Source: Lentzea nigeriaca
Lineage (GTDB): Bacteria > Actinomycetota > Actinomycetes > Mycobacteriales > Pseudonocardiaceae
Length of the DNA: 64,000 nt
Assembly (NCBI RefSeq): GCF_016907955.1
Contig: NZ_JAFBCX010000003.1
Location: 1-64,000 of the forward strand
Direction of reading: 5' to 3'
In this document: positions 25,767 to 33,352 of the stretch, piece by piece
Position numbering within the stretch: position 1 is the stretch's first letter
Layout of the letters: each line of letters opens with the position of its first letter
Program-made: the position numbers and the translations under genes
The notes under the pieces: generated by a model
What the model was told of the DNA's origin: nothing
Seen by the model: only the letters and a program-made list of their open reading frames with translations
Databases searched by the model: none

Positions 25767-26600
25767 ATGAGCTTCCCTGCGCGCACTCTCGCCTCGGCTG
25801 CGCTGACCGCGGCCGCCTTGGCGGCCTGCGTCGGGTCGTCGTCCGCGAGCAGCCAGTCCGCCGCGGCAGTGACCCTTCCCCCTGTCGGCGCGGTGCTCGA
25901 CTACCAGCTCGGCGCCGCCTACACGCCGCCGGCGGGCGTCACGCTCGTGACCCGCGACAGCACCGCCTCGCCCGTGGCCGGCATGTACAGCATCTGTTAC
26001 GTCAACGGGTTCCAGACACAGCCCTCCGAGAAGAACGTCTGGCTGAACCAGCGCAAGCACCTGCTGCTCAAGGACTCCTCCGGCAAGCCGGTCGAGGACC
26101 CGGACTGGCCGGGCGAGTACCTGGTCGACACCTCCACGGCCGCCAAGCGCACGGAGCTCGCCGGCATCATGGGCACCGTCATCGACCAATGCGCGACCAA
26201 GGGCTTCAAGGCCGTCGAAATCGACAACCTCGACTCCTTCTCGCGGTCGGGCGGCAAGCTGACGGTGAGCAACAACCTGGCCTACGCCAAGCTGCTCGCC
26301 GACCGCACGCACAGCCGCAACCTCGCGATCGGGCAGAAGAACTCCCCCGAGCAGGCCTCTCAGGCCCGCTCGGAGGTCGGTTTCGACTTCGCCGTCTCCG
26401 AGGAGTGCCACCGCTGGAAGGAGTGCTCGGCCTACTCGAAGGTCTACGGCTCGAACGTGATGGACATCGAGTACACCGACAACCTGCGCGGCACGTTCAA
26501 GGACGTCTGCAAGGACCCGGCCACCCCGCGCACCACGACGTTGCGTGACCACTACCTGGTCGGGCCGGACGACTCCGCCTACCGCTTCGACCACTGCTGA
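25767..26600 (+). CDS. Endo-alpha-1,4-polygalactosaminidase, GH114 lipoprotein
   Basis: A 277-residue exported enzyme. The signal ends in a canonical lipobox, AALAACVGS. A short Ser/Ala linker follows, then the GH114 TIM-barrel domain. Visible family features are VLDYQLGA, GMYSICYVNGFQTQPSEK and the catalytic strand FKAVEIDNLDSFSR, with the acidic ExDxxD residues. GH114 cleaves alpha-1,4-linked galactosamine polymers such as fungal galactosaminogalactan and the Pel polysaccharide. Surface anchoring fits release of oligosaccharides close to the divergently encoded importer. GGAG lies just before the ATG at 25767. A strong hairpin follows the stop. Confidence 0.85.
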   Translation: MSFPARTLASAALTAAALAACVGSSSASSQSAAAVTLPPVGAVLDYQLGAAYTPPAGVTLVTRDSTASPVAGMYSICYVNGFQTQPSEKNVWLNQRKHLLLKDSSGKPVEDPDWPGEYLVDTSTAAKRTELAGIMGTVIDQCATKGFKAVEIDNLDSFSRSGGKLTVSNNLAYAKLLADRTHSRNLAIGQKNSPEQASQARSEVGFDFAVSEECHRWKECSAYSKVYGSNVMDIEYTDNLRGTFKDVCKDPATPRTTTLRDHYLVGPDDSAYRFDHC

Positions 26601-26605
26601 TCATC

Positions 26606-26640
26606 CGCGGCCGTGAGGTGCCTGTCGCCTCACGGCCGCG
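26606..26640. terminator. Terminator hairpin after the GH114 lipoprotein gene
   Basis: CGCGGCCGTGAGG (26606-26618) pairs perfectly with CCTCACGGCCGCG (26628-26640), 9-nt loop, beginning 6 bp after the stop. Outer TGATCA copies flank it. Confidence 0.75.
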
Positions 26641-26689
26641 TGATCACACCAGATCGTGCGACTGCGTGTAGAGCGCCCTGGGCGATGGA

Positions 26690-26790
26690 CGGTCGACGAT
26701 TCCGACTTCAGCTTGCTCAAAACCTCGTCGACGAGGCGGTGGAGGCGGCTGAAAGCACCTTCGGAGCGGGGAGTGAGAACTACGGCTGTC
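26690..26790 (+). pseudogene. Short relic related to the fragment at 27544
   Basis: Plus-strand text RFRLQLAQNLVDEAVEAAES resembles RLAQNLVEELVNR at 27565. No start with a ribosome site and no recognisable continuation. Either a decayed paralogue or coincidence. Confidence 0.2.
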
Positions 26791-26895
26791 AGCGGCCAGG
26801 CGTGCTGATCGGGCGTCGCCGTCCAGACTGCGACGCCGCGGGATCCACGCCCGCCGCCTCTCACGGCCGGGTTGGGACATCCCGCCGCCGGGTTG

Positions 26896-27291
26896 TCAGG
26901 CCGTGAACACGGCGTCCAGTCCGGACTGGTCCCCCGCGAACCCCCAAGCCTCCGCGACCAGGCCGCTGTCGTCGAACCGGAAGACGTGCGCGCCGGACGT
27001 CTCCACCTTTGTGTCGCCGCGCCTGGCGACCACGTGGAACGTCGCGACGACGAGGTCGGCGTTGCCCATGACGTCGTCGACCCGGATGGTCCACTCGTCG
27101 AGCGGCCGCATCGCCTTCGGAATGGCCTCGAAGACCGCGGCTTGCCCCTCGTACCGCCCGGACACCGGGTTGTCGCCGGGCACGTGCCACACGACATCAG
27201 GACGCGCGAACGAGTGCCGCAACGTGTCGTCGTCGGCCGGTCCCGCCGTGTAGAAGCGGCGCACCGTCGCGATGTTCTCGGCAACCGACAC
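26896..27291 (-). CDS. SnoaL/NTF2-like protein
   Basis: A 131-residue NTF2-fold protein. The order of elements is typical: the N-terminal helix ENIATVRRFYTAG, DVVWHVPGDNPVSGRYEG, the long sheet LVVATFHVVARRGDTKVET, and the end AHVFRFDDSGLVAEAW. The family includes small hydrolases, cyclases and many binding proteins of unknown role, so I give no reaction. I chose GTG at 27291 because GAGGAGG lies 5 nt upstream. Placed between the two GH114 genes but in its own unit. Confidence 0.8.
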   Translation of the reverse strand: MSVAENIATVRRFYTAGPADDDTLRHSFARPDVVWHVPGDNPVSGRYEGQAAVFEAIPKAMRPLDEWTIRVDDVMGNADLVVATFHVVARRGDTKVETSGAHVFRFDDSGLVAEAWGFAGDQSGLDAVFTA

Positions 27292-27734
27292 GACGACCTC
27301 CTCAACGGCAGACTGGTGTCTACTTCGGAGCCCGCCGCACACCCGTTACAGCCACGGACGTTACGACAAGCAGCCCACAACCGGCCACGCGGAACCAGCG
27401 GGGACGTGACGCCTGGGCGAGCCGAGCGGCTGGCGGGCAGCGGGTCGCCTCGATGCCGCCAGTACTCCTTGCTGCCGCTCTCATCGCCGTTGCCACCTCG
27501 CTCCTCGCGAACCTGTCCCGCGAATCCGCGGCGGGTGATTCACATGTCGAGTGACGCGGAGAAACTGCGCCTGGCACAGAACCTGGTCGAGGAGTTGGTG
27601 AACCGACCAGACCTGACGGGCCACGATTGGACCGTTCTCGGGACAACTTCCGAAGATGGCCCCATCGACGTGTTTGCCTGTTCAGTCCTGTTGCGACTCG
27701 TTGCGTCTCGACGACAGAGGTCCAGAAGGGCGGA
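27292..27734. other. 443-bp region with one truncated coding-like fragment
   Basis: Non-coding apart from the plus-strand fragment at 27544. Acts as promoter region for the SnoaL-like gene and as the 3' flank of the second GH114 gene. Confidence 0.45.
27544..27720 (+). pseudogene. Truncated gene start, function unknown
   Basis: An ATG opens a protein-like N-terminus (SSDAEKLRLAQNLVEELVNR, then DLTGHDWTVLGTTSEDGPID), but the frame then runs antisense through the GH114 gene with no coding character. It looks like a gene cut off by a past rearrangement. Related text lies at 26690-26790. Confidence 0.3.
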
Positions 27735-28772
27735 TCACCGGCACTCGACCAGCCAGGCGCCGAGGTCGACGTTCTTGCGGATCGAGGAGAAACCGGCCGT
27801 GTTCGCCGCCGGGCAGAACGCCGACGGGTCGAGGTTGTACTCGGCGTTGAACACCGGCTTCCCGGCCGCGATGAACGGCTTGACGGCGGCGCATTCGTTG
27901 TACTGCCAGCACTGCTCGTTCACCGTGCCGTCGGCGACGGGCAGCATGTCGGTGAGGAACGAGTCGCCGGTGATGCCGTTCTTCAGCAGCCACGCCATGC
28001 CCAGCGCGTGAATGTCCTCGGCCACCCAGGTGTTGAACGCCTTGAGGTCCTGCTCGGTCAGCGGGAAGCCAGTCTTCTCGACGTGCGTGTCGTCGATATC
28101 GGTCTCCACGGCGTCGAAGTGGGCATCGGCACACTGCTTGAACCGCGCCTTCAGAATCGGCTCGAGCACCGACCGCTGGCGCACGTCGACGTAGCGCTCC
28201 GACGGCCAACCGGACATCGACGCACCCAGGACGGAGGCCGGGTAGGCGCCGGCGTCCGGCCGGTAGTTCTCCCAGCCGCCGGTCTCCAGGTAGCAGACCG
28301 CGTGCTTGCCTTGGGCGTGCAGCTTGCCGACCAGATCGGCCGCCTGCGGGTTCTGGTAGTCGATGTCGAAGACGTCTGCCGCGACGGACAGGTCCACGGT
28401 CCCGCTCAGCTGCCACTGCCACGTCAACCCGGGCTTCGGGTGCCACCAGCCACCCGGCGCGGTGGTCGCGGTCGTGGTCACCGGAGATGACGGGGCCGTC
28501 ACCTGAGCTGGTGGCGCGACAGTCGTCGTGGCGCTGCTCGTCGTACTGGTCGACGAGGCGGTCGTGGTCGGTGCCGTCGTGGACGAGGTCTCGCTGGTGG
28601 GAGTCGTGGTCGGCGTGCAGTGGCGACCGGCCCTGGGCGACACCTGACCGTTGCCCGTGGTGAGGCAGCTCACGGCGACCGTGCTGACGTTGGCATCACT
28701 GTGTGCCAGCACAAGCGTGGCCAGTGATGCGGTCACCACTACTGCCAGGGCAAGCGAAACTCGCTTCAGCAT
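27735..28772 (-). CDS. Second endo-alpha-1,4-polygalactosaminidase-like GH114 protein with Thr/Ser-rich linker
   Basis: A 345-residue secreted protein. The Sec signal LALAVVVTASLATLVLAHSDA is followed by a low-complexity Thr/Ser linker (about residues 55-105), which would span the cell wall or hold the enzyme away from the surface. The C-terminal GH114 domain starts near WQWQLSGTVDLSVAADVFDI and has AVCYLETGGWENYRPDAGAY and the acidic catalytic strand FDAVETDIDDTHVEKTG. Only distantly similar to the lipoprotein GH114 at 25767, so not a recent duplicate. GAGG lies 6 nt before the ATG. Probably works with the locus upstream on polygalactosamine. Confidence 0.82.
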   Translation of the reverse strand: MLKRVSLALAVVVTASLATLVLAHSDANVSTVAVSCLTTGNGQVSPRAGRHCTPTTTPTSETSSTTAPTTTASSTSTTSSATTTVAPPAQVTAPSSPVTTTATTAPGGWWHPKPGLTWQWQLSGTVDLSVAADVFDIDYQNPQAADLVGKLHAQGKHAVCYLETGGWENYRPDAGAYPASVLGASMSGWPSERYVDVRQRSVLEPILKARFKQCADAHFDAVETDIDDTHVEKTGFPLTEQDLKAFNTWVAEDIHALGMAWLLKNGITGDSFLTDMLPVADGTVNEQCWQYNECAAVKPFIAAGKPVFNAEYNLDPSAFCPAANTAGFSSIRKNVDLGAWLVECR

Positions 28773-29141
28773 CCGTTACCTCGTCGTGTCGTGAGCGATG
28801 CCGTTCTGAGACATCTCTCGCTCGACCGGGGACCCTAACCGCATCGCCACCGTGATCGCCAGCAGCAGCTTCACCGCCGGTGAGGCATGGATTGTTTGGG
28901 AAGTTTCGACCTGAGCCAGAGCTGACGAGGCGGCTGCGGGCCAGTCATCGAGATCATCAGCCTCGACGCGCGGACGTCCGTGGCGGTCTCGAGTGGGGAT
29001 CGCATGGGTGCCGACACGTGCGACATCCAGCCCAGCGACGCGCTGCAAGAGGTCGAACGCGAGATCTTCAAGAACAAGCAGGACGACTGCGAGAAGGTCG
29101 TGCTCAAGCCTTGACAGCACCCGTGTTCGGGGCCAGGTGAG
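28773..29141. other. 369-bp region with a coding-like remnant
   Basis: Promoter flank of the second GH114 gene plus the fragment described at 28926-29114. Confidence 0.4.
28926..29114 (+). pseudogene. 3' remnant of a small gene, strong third-position GC bias
   Basis: The plus-strand frame VIEIISLDARTSVAVSSGDR, ending ...DDCEKVVLKP, stops at TGA 29112-29114. About nine in ten codons end in G or C, so it has been protein-coding. No start with a ribosome site exists; an in-frame TGA lies at 28923, and the text just upstream continues in another frame (IATVIASSSFTAGEAWIVWE). An internal ATG at 29004 would give 36 residues. Probably a frameshifted small gene. No family recognised. Confidence 0.35.
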
Positions 29142-29396
29142 TCACACACGCAACAGGTTCAGCATCGCCAGGGGCCGCTGGGCAGCCTTGGTCGCGCTGA
29201 CCAGATAGAGCTTCGACCCGATCCGGCTCGCGTGTTGCTCGGCCCGTGCGAGCGCCCTCAAGCCGGCCGTTCCCGGGAACGTGACTTCGCTCAGGTCCAC
29301 CACGATCGTGGCGTTCGAGATGTCCAGACGCGGCTCGATCGCGCGGGCCAGCAGGTCCACAGTGGACGCATCGATCTCCCCGCTCAGATGAATCAC
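29142..29396 (-). CDS. STAS-domain anti-sigma factor antagonist-like protein
   Basis: An 84-residue protein. It shows the STAS fold: IHLSGEIDASTVDLLARAI, then ATIVVDLSEVTFPGTAGLRA and SKLYLVSATKAAQRPLAML. The Ser/Thr phosphorylated in SpoIIAA-type antagonists lies in VTFPGTAGL, where the usual DSxG is PGTAG, so regulation by phosphorylation may differ. Shorter at the N-terminus than most STAS antagonists (about 110 residues), because the first beta strand is incomplete; a frameshift or missed start is possible. GTG start. No anti-sigma kinase adjacent. Confidence 0.7.
   Translation of the reverse strand: MIHLSGEIDASTVDLLARAIEPRLDISNATIVVDLSEVTFPGTAGLRALARAEQHASRIGSKLYLVSATKAAQRPLAMLNLLRV
29356..29366. 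repeat. Dispersed palindrome TCCACAGTGGA, copy 5
   Basis: Exact copy, extended to GTCCACAGTGGAC, inside the STAS gene, where it encodes STVD. Confidence 0.6.
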
Positions 29397-29543
29397 CGAA
29401 CCCTGATCATCTTCGCCACGGTGACGGGAACCACCATGCTCACCTCCAGCGGACCTTCGAGGTGAAGACGGTCCCGCACCGAACGCTTGCGGCGCTTCGG
29501 TCCGCGAGGCGGAATTGCCCGGCAGGCGGTAGGCCCGCAGGGG

Positions 29544-30584
29544 TCACTTCTGGAGCTTCTCGCGGCGCTCCTGCTGGCGGTAGCCATAGGCGGCGTTGCG
29601 CACCGCCTCGTCGCTCTCCAGCCGCGCACCCAACGCACCGGCCACGGTCGCGACCGACGCGGCGAGCCACGCCAGGCCGAGGTGGTCACCGATGGTCAGC
29701 GGATGGCCGACCTGCTGCGCCATCACGGACGGTTCGAGAACGAGTGCGCCGGCCGCGAGCACCACCACGAGCAACGCCAGGTACAGGGTGGAGATCCCCA
29801 GCACCAGGGTGAGAACGGTGGTGATGTTGTACAACCGCGCACGTTCCTTCCCGACCACGTCGGACGGGCGCTCCCACAGTTTGTGGCTGAGGATCAGCCA
29901 CACCACCATGGCCGCGATCGACAACAGCATCGCCGCCACCAGCCTGACCACGCTCGAGTGGGTGCCGAGCATCCACATGGTCGGGCTGATCAACGTGTAC
30001 GCGCCCGTGCCGAACGCGGCGACGAGCATGCTGGACAGCCCCATCGCGAGCCTCCACGGCCGATTCGCCCTGACCATGCCCGCGAGCAGCCGCAACCGGC
30101 CGCGCAGACCGGGTGCCACGAACCGCACACCGGTGTCGTCGGTGGGTGAGTCCACCCGCCGGGCGAGCCGTTTCATCGGGGCTTCACGGTCGGTGAGCTC
30201 GGCGACGACCGCACTGACCACGTCCCCGGTCTTCCGGTGCAGGCCCCAGCCGCCGAGTGCCGGAAGTGACGCCACAGCCAGCCCGTCGTCGGCGCTGGCG
30301 TCGGCCACCACCGGGTCGGTGCCGGCCCTGCGTGGCAGGTCCGTCAGGCACACCCAGAGGTCACAGCGCTCCTCGACGACCTGATCGCGCACGGCCTGCA
30401 CGACGTGCCGCACGGTGCCATGCTCGTCGGCGGCGAACTGGTCGCAAACAGACACCACTCGCCACTCCACATCGCCGTCCACGTCACGGCACAGCCGCTG
30501 CGGCAGGTCTTCCGCGAGGTCCTCCACGATGTCGGTGGCCAGCCCTGGATCGGCGAGCAGACCGAGCACAACGGTCTTCTGCAT
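29544..30584 (-). CDS. Membrane protein with soluble N-terminal domain, function unknown
   Basis: A 346-residue protein. Residues 1-150 form a soluble alpha/beta domain ([36 protein letters not shown]). After a basic segment come four helices: [60 protein letters not shown] plus [14 protein letters not shown], and [19 protein letters not shown]. It ends in a charged tail. I do not know its role. Monocistronic on the minus strand, followed by the STAS gene about 150 bp on. Confidence 0.75.
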   Translation of the reverse strand: MQKTVVLGLLADPGLATDIVEDLAEDLPQRLCRDVDGDVEWRVVSVCDQFAADEHGTVRHVVQAVRDQVVEERCDLWVCLTDLPRRAGTDPVVADASADDGLAVASLPALGGWGLHRKTGDVVSAVVAELTDREAPMKRLARRVDSPTDDTGVRFVAPGLRGRLRLLAGMVRANRPWRLAMGLSSMLVAAFGTGAYTLISPTMWMLGTHSSVVRLVAAMLLSIAAMVVWLILSHKLWERPSDVVGKERARLYNITTVLTLVLGISTLYLALLVVVLAAGALVLEPSVMAQQVGHPLTIGDHLGLAWLAASVATVAGALGARLESDEAVRNAAYGYRQQERREKLQK

Positions 30585-30628
30585 GCGTGGCCGAGTACCC
30601 CGGGAGAGCTCAGGTAAGCGCTTCCTGG

Positions 30629-30811
30629 TCAGGCCGCGGGCCGCTGGTGGTACGGGGTGTCGACGAGCACGCCGGTCATCCAGATCTGCGAGTGGGCCTT
30701 CACCATCGTGACGATCACGTCACCGTCGAACAGGTCGAGGTCGTAGAAGCACAGCGCGTACAGCGGGCGGGTGTTCACCCACAACCCCACGTTCACCTCG
30801 TGCTGGAACAA
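30629..30811 (-). CDS. Small hypothetical protein, possibly a truncated gene
   Basis: A 60-residue frame ([20 protein letters not shown], then [20 protein letters not shown]) with coding-like codon use. A TTG start at 30811 has GGAAGAG about 9 nt upstream; the frame remains open for a further 17 codons to a TAG. The text resembles the interior of a beta-rich domain, so a truncated larger gene is possible. Family not recognised. Confidence 0.35.
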   Translation of the reverse strand: MFQHEVNVGLWVNTRPLYALCFYDLDLFDGDVIVTMVKAHSQIWMTGVLVDTPYHQRPAA

Positions 30812-31594
30812 CGCGTCGAGCTCTTCCCTGCGGTGCCCCGGACAGGTGATGGAACAGGTCTACGGGTTAAGCTCGCTGTTCGCGTTCAGGGCGCAGCTCC
30901 AGCCCGGCCGCCGCGCTCCCATCGCGAACGCGGTCAGCCGCGCCCACCTGCCCCACATCACCCCGCGCCGAGGCTTCCGCCTCGCCGCCAAGATGATCAG
31001 CCGCGCCTGACCGGCCACAGTGGACCGAGCCCGTCGGGCCGGCAGGTCCGGCCGGATCGTCGTGGGCACCTCGGTTGTCGCACTCGTCGTCGAGAGCGTC
31101 CACTTCGGACTCATTGCGATTCCGGCCAGTTGGCGGGGTGCCGGCACAGGCCGGAGACGGGCGCACTGCTGACGGGTACCGCGCCAGGGCTTCACCCAGG
31201 TGTCGCTGTGGGACCGCCGAGCCGCTCGTAGCGGCGATCGCCGAGTTCGACCACCGCTTGTCGCCGTCGGCGCGGGAGAGCACGTTCAGATCGAGGTCCG
31301 CGACGCCGTCGTCGCGGACCCGTCGACGTCTCACCGTTCTCCACCGACGGCGCCCTGGTCCTCGCCACGCCCGCGACGTCGACCGGAACCGCTTCTACCG
31401 CCAGGGCATCTCCTACACTGCGTGATCGTCGGCCTCGGTTCGATCGCGGCGTGGGCCTTCCCAGAACGTGTTACCGCGCAACGGAAGCCGCCGCCCGCAC
31501 AAAAGCGAGCAGTCTTCCTGTTATCGCTCACACAGCAGCATCTCGCTGAAACAGCCCATTGACTCCCGATCATCGCCATGTTGTCATTTAGCTC
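30812..31594. other. Decayed region with several short coding-like fragments
   Basis: Plus-strand fragments with strong third-position GC bias occur in changing frames. One is 30849-31010 (MEQVYGLSSLFAFRAQLQPG..., ends RLAAKMISRA), 53 residues with a weak ribosome site. Others are around 31200-31290 (AEPLVAAIAEFDHRL) and 31370-31424 (ARDVDRNRFYRQGISYTA). They do not join into one frame. I read this as one or more eroded genes; none can be named. Confidence 0.4.
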
Positions 31595-31628
31595 AGCCGC
31601 CAAATGTTAACGCTAACAATTGGCGGCT
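31595..31628. promoter_or_regulatory. LacI-type operator in a 34-bp palindrome, upstream of the GH43 pair
   Basis: The core TGTTAACGCTAACA (31605-31618) has the TGTTA/TAACA arms of LacI/GalR boxes. The symmetry extends outwards to 15-bp arms, AGCCGCCAAATGTTA and TAACAATTGGCGGCT, with one mismatch. It lies about 276 bp ahead of the first GH43 start. No LacI gene is in the window. Confidence 0.7.
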
Positions 31629-31903
31629 CGGAGCTGCCGCTGCAACGACGCAGGGAGTACGCAGACATGGCATCAACGTGTTGCACCGTCGCCGCGACCG
31701 AGCTCGCCTACCGTACCGAGCAGGTTCAGCGCATCGCACCCTCGCCACACCGGCTTTCTGTCCACAGAGGACATTAGGCTCCTTCCCCCGATTTCCGGGA
31801 AGTCACGCCTTCCACACGCACCGGCGCACGATCACCACGCCGGGGTTCCCGAGCGACGCACCATCGCCCGATCGTCCCCACCTCTGACCGGAGGAGTCGA
31901 ACC

Positions 31904-33340
31904 GTGCAACGAACATCGTCGCGTGTAGGCGCGGCCCTGGTCACGGCGTTGCTGATGCTCACCGCCCACGTCCTCGTCGCCGTGGACCGGGCTTCGGCCG
32001 CCGACCCGTTCACCGGTTACCTCATGGCGCACTTCACCGGCGAGCACGCGAACGGCGAGCAGATCTACTTCACCCACAGCAAAGACGGCCTGCACTGGAC
32101 CGAGCTGAACAACGGCGCGCCCGTATTGCTGTCCACTGTGGGCGATCGCGGCGTGCGCGATCCCGCGATCGTCCGCTCCTCCGCCGGTGACCGGTACTGG
32201 ATCATCGCAACCGACCTGCGCATGTCCGGCAGCGGCAGGTCGTGGAGCGACGCGTCCAACAACGGCAGCACGTCGCTCGTCGTGTGGGAGTCCACCGACC
32301 TGGTCAACTGGTCCGCTCCACGACTGCTGGACGTCGCGGGCGGCATCCCGACCGCGGGCGACGCCTGGGCACCCGAAGCGATCCACGACCCGGTCTCCGG
32401 CGACTACGTCCTTTATTGGGCCACCAACGCCACCATCGACGGCGTCCGGAAGCACCGCATCCACTACGTGCGCACCAGGGACTTCCGCACGATCACCGCA
32501 CCGCAGGTCTACATCGAGCGGTCAGGCACGCAGCACATCATCGACACCCAGATCGTCGAGTCGTCGCGCGACGTCAGCGGCTTCCGCTACTACCGGGCAT
32601 CCAAGGACAGCCAGATCACCATCGAGGGCAGCAACTCGATCCTCGGCTCCTGGACCACCGTCGGCAACCTGTCCCACCTTGGCCTCACCGCCGGCCAGGT
32701 CGAAGGTCCCATGTGGATGCGGTTCAACAACCGCGACGAATGGGCACTGTGGCTCGACAACGCCGGCGGCGACGGCTATCTGCCCATCGCCTCCACCGAC
32801 CTGAGCAGCACGCAGAACTTCCGGAGGCTCTCCGACTACAGCCTCGGCACCGCGCGCAAGCGCCACGGCTCCGTCCTCAACCTGACCGCCGCCGAGGAGA
32901 GCCGGGTGCTGGCCAAGTGGGGCACGACCACACCGGCCAACCGCCTGCAGTCGTTCAACTTCCCCGACCGCTACGTCCGCCACGCCAACTTCGACGTGCG
33001 CATCGACGCGAACGTCAGCCGGATCGAGGACTCCCAGTTCCGGATCATGCCCGGCCTGGCGGACTCCTCGGCCGTGTCGTTCCAGTCTTTGAACTACCCC
33101 GGCTACTACCTGCGGCACCAGAACTACGACTTCGTGCTCGCGCCCTACGACGGCACGGCGCGGTTCCAGGCCGACGCGACCTTCCGCCAGGTCCCAGGGC
33201 TGGCGTCGTCGTCGTGGAGTTCCTTCCAGTCCTACAACTACCCCGACCGCTACATCCGGCACTACGCCTACCAACTGCGACTCGACCCGATCACCACCGC
33301 GACGGGCCGCGGCGACGCGACGTTCCGCGTGACCGGGTAG
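31904..33340 (+). CDS. Secreted GH43-like arabinosidase with AbfB (CBM42) domain, paralogue 1
   Basis: A 478-residue exported enzyme. The signal peptide ends near RASAAD. The five-bladed propeller has the GH43 acids placed as usual: VGDRGVRDPAIVRS (base Asp), DAWAPEAIHDPVSGDYVLYW (modulating region) and GQVEGPMWMRF (acid Glu). The C-terminal 135 residues are an arabinose-binding AbfB beta-trefoil, with repeated FNFPDRYVRH, LNYPGYYLRH and YNYPDRYIRH. It should remove alpha-L-arabinofuranosyl groups from arabinan or arabinoxylan outside the cell. The GTG start is 7 nt after GGAGGAG. First of a tandem pair, 12 bp apart. Confidence 0.85.
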   Translation: MQRTSSRVGAALVTALLMLTAHVLVAVDRASAADPFTGYLMAHFTGEHANGEQIYFTHSKDGLHWTELNNGAPVLLSTVGDRGVRDPAIVRSSAGDRYWIIATDLRMSGSGRSWSDASNNGSTSLVVWESTDLVNWSAPRLLDVAGGIPTAGDAWAPEAIHDPVSGDYVLYWATNATIDGVRKHRIHYVRTRDFRTITAPQVYIERSGTQHIIDTQIVESSRDVSGFRYYRASKDSQITIEGSNSILGSWTTVGNLSHLGLTAGQVEGPMWMRFNNRDEWALWLDNAGGDGYLPIASTDLSSTQNFRRLSDYSLGTARKRHGSVLNLTAAEESRVLAKWGTTTPANRLQSFNFPDRYVRHANFDVRIDANVSRIEDSQFRIMPGLADSSAVSFQSLNYPGYYLRHQNYDFVLAPYDGTARFQADATFRQVPGLASSSWSSFQSYNYPDRYIRHYAYQLRLDPITTATGRGDATFRVTG

Positions 33341-33352
33341 AAGGGAAAGCAC

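Noticed and set aside
28460..28610. Thr-rich repeat in the second GH114 gene as a DNA repeat element
   Set aside because: It is simply the Thr/Ser linker of a secreted enzyme; codons vary and there is no independent repeat unit.
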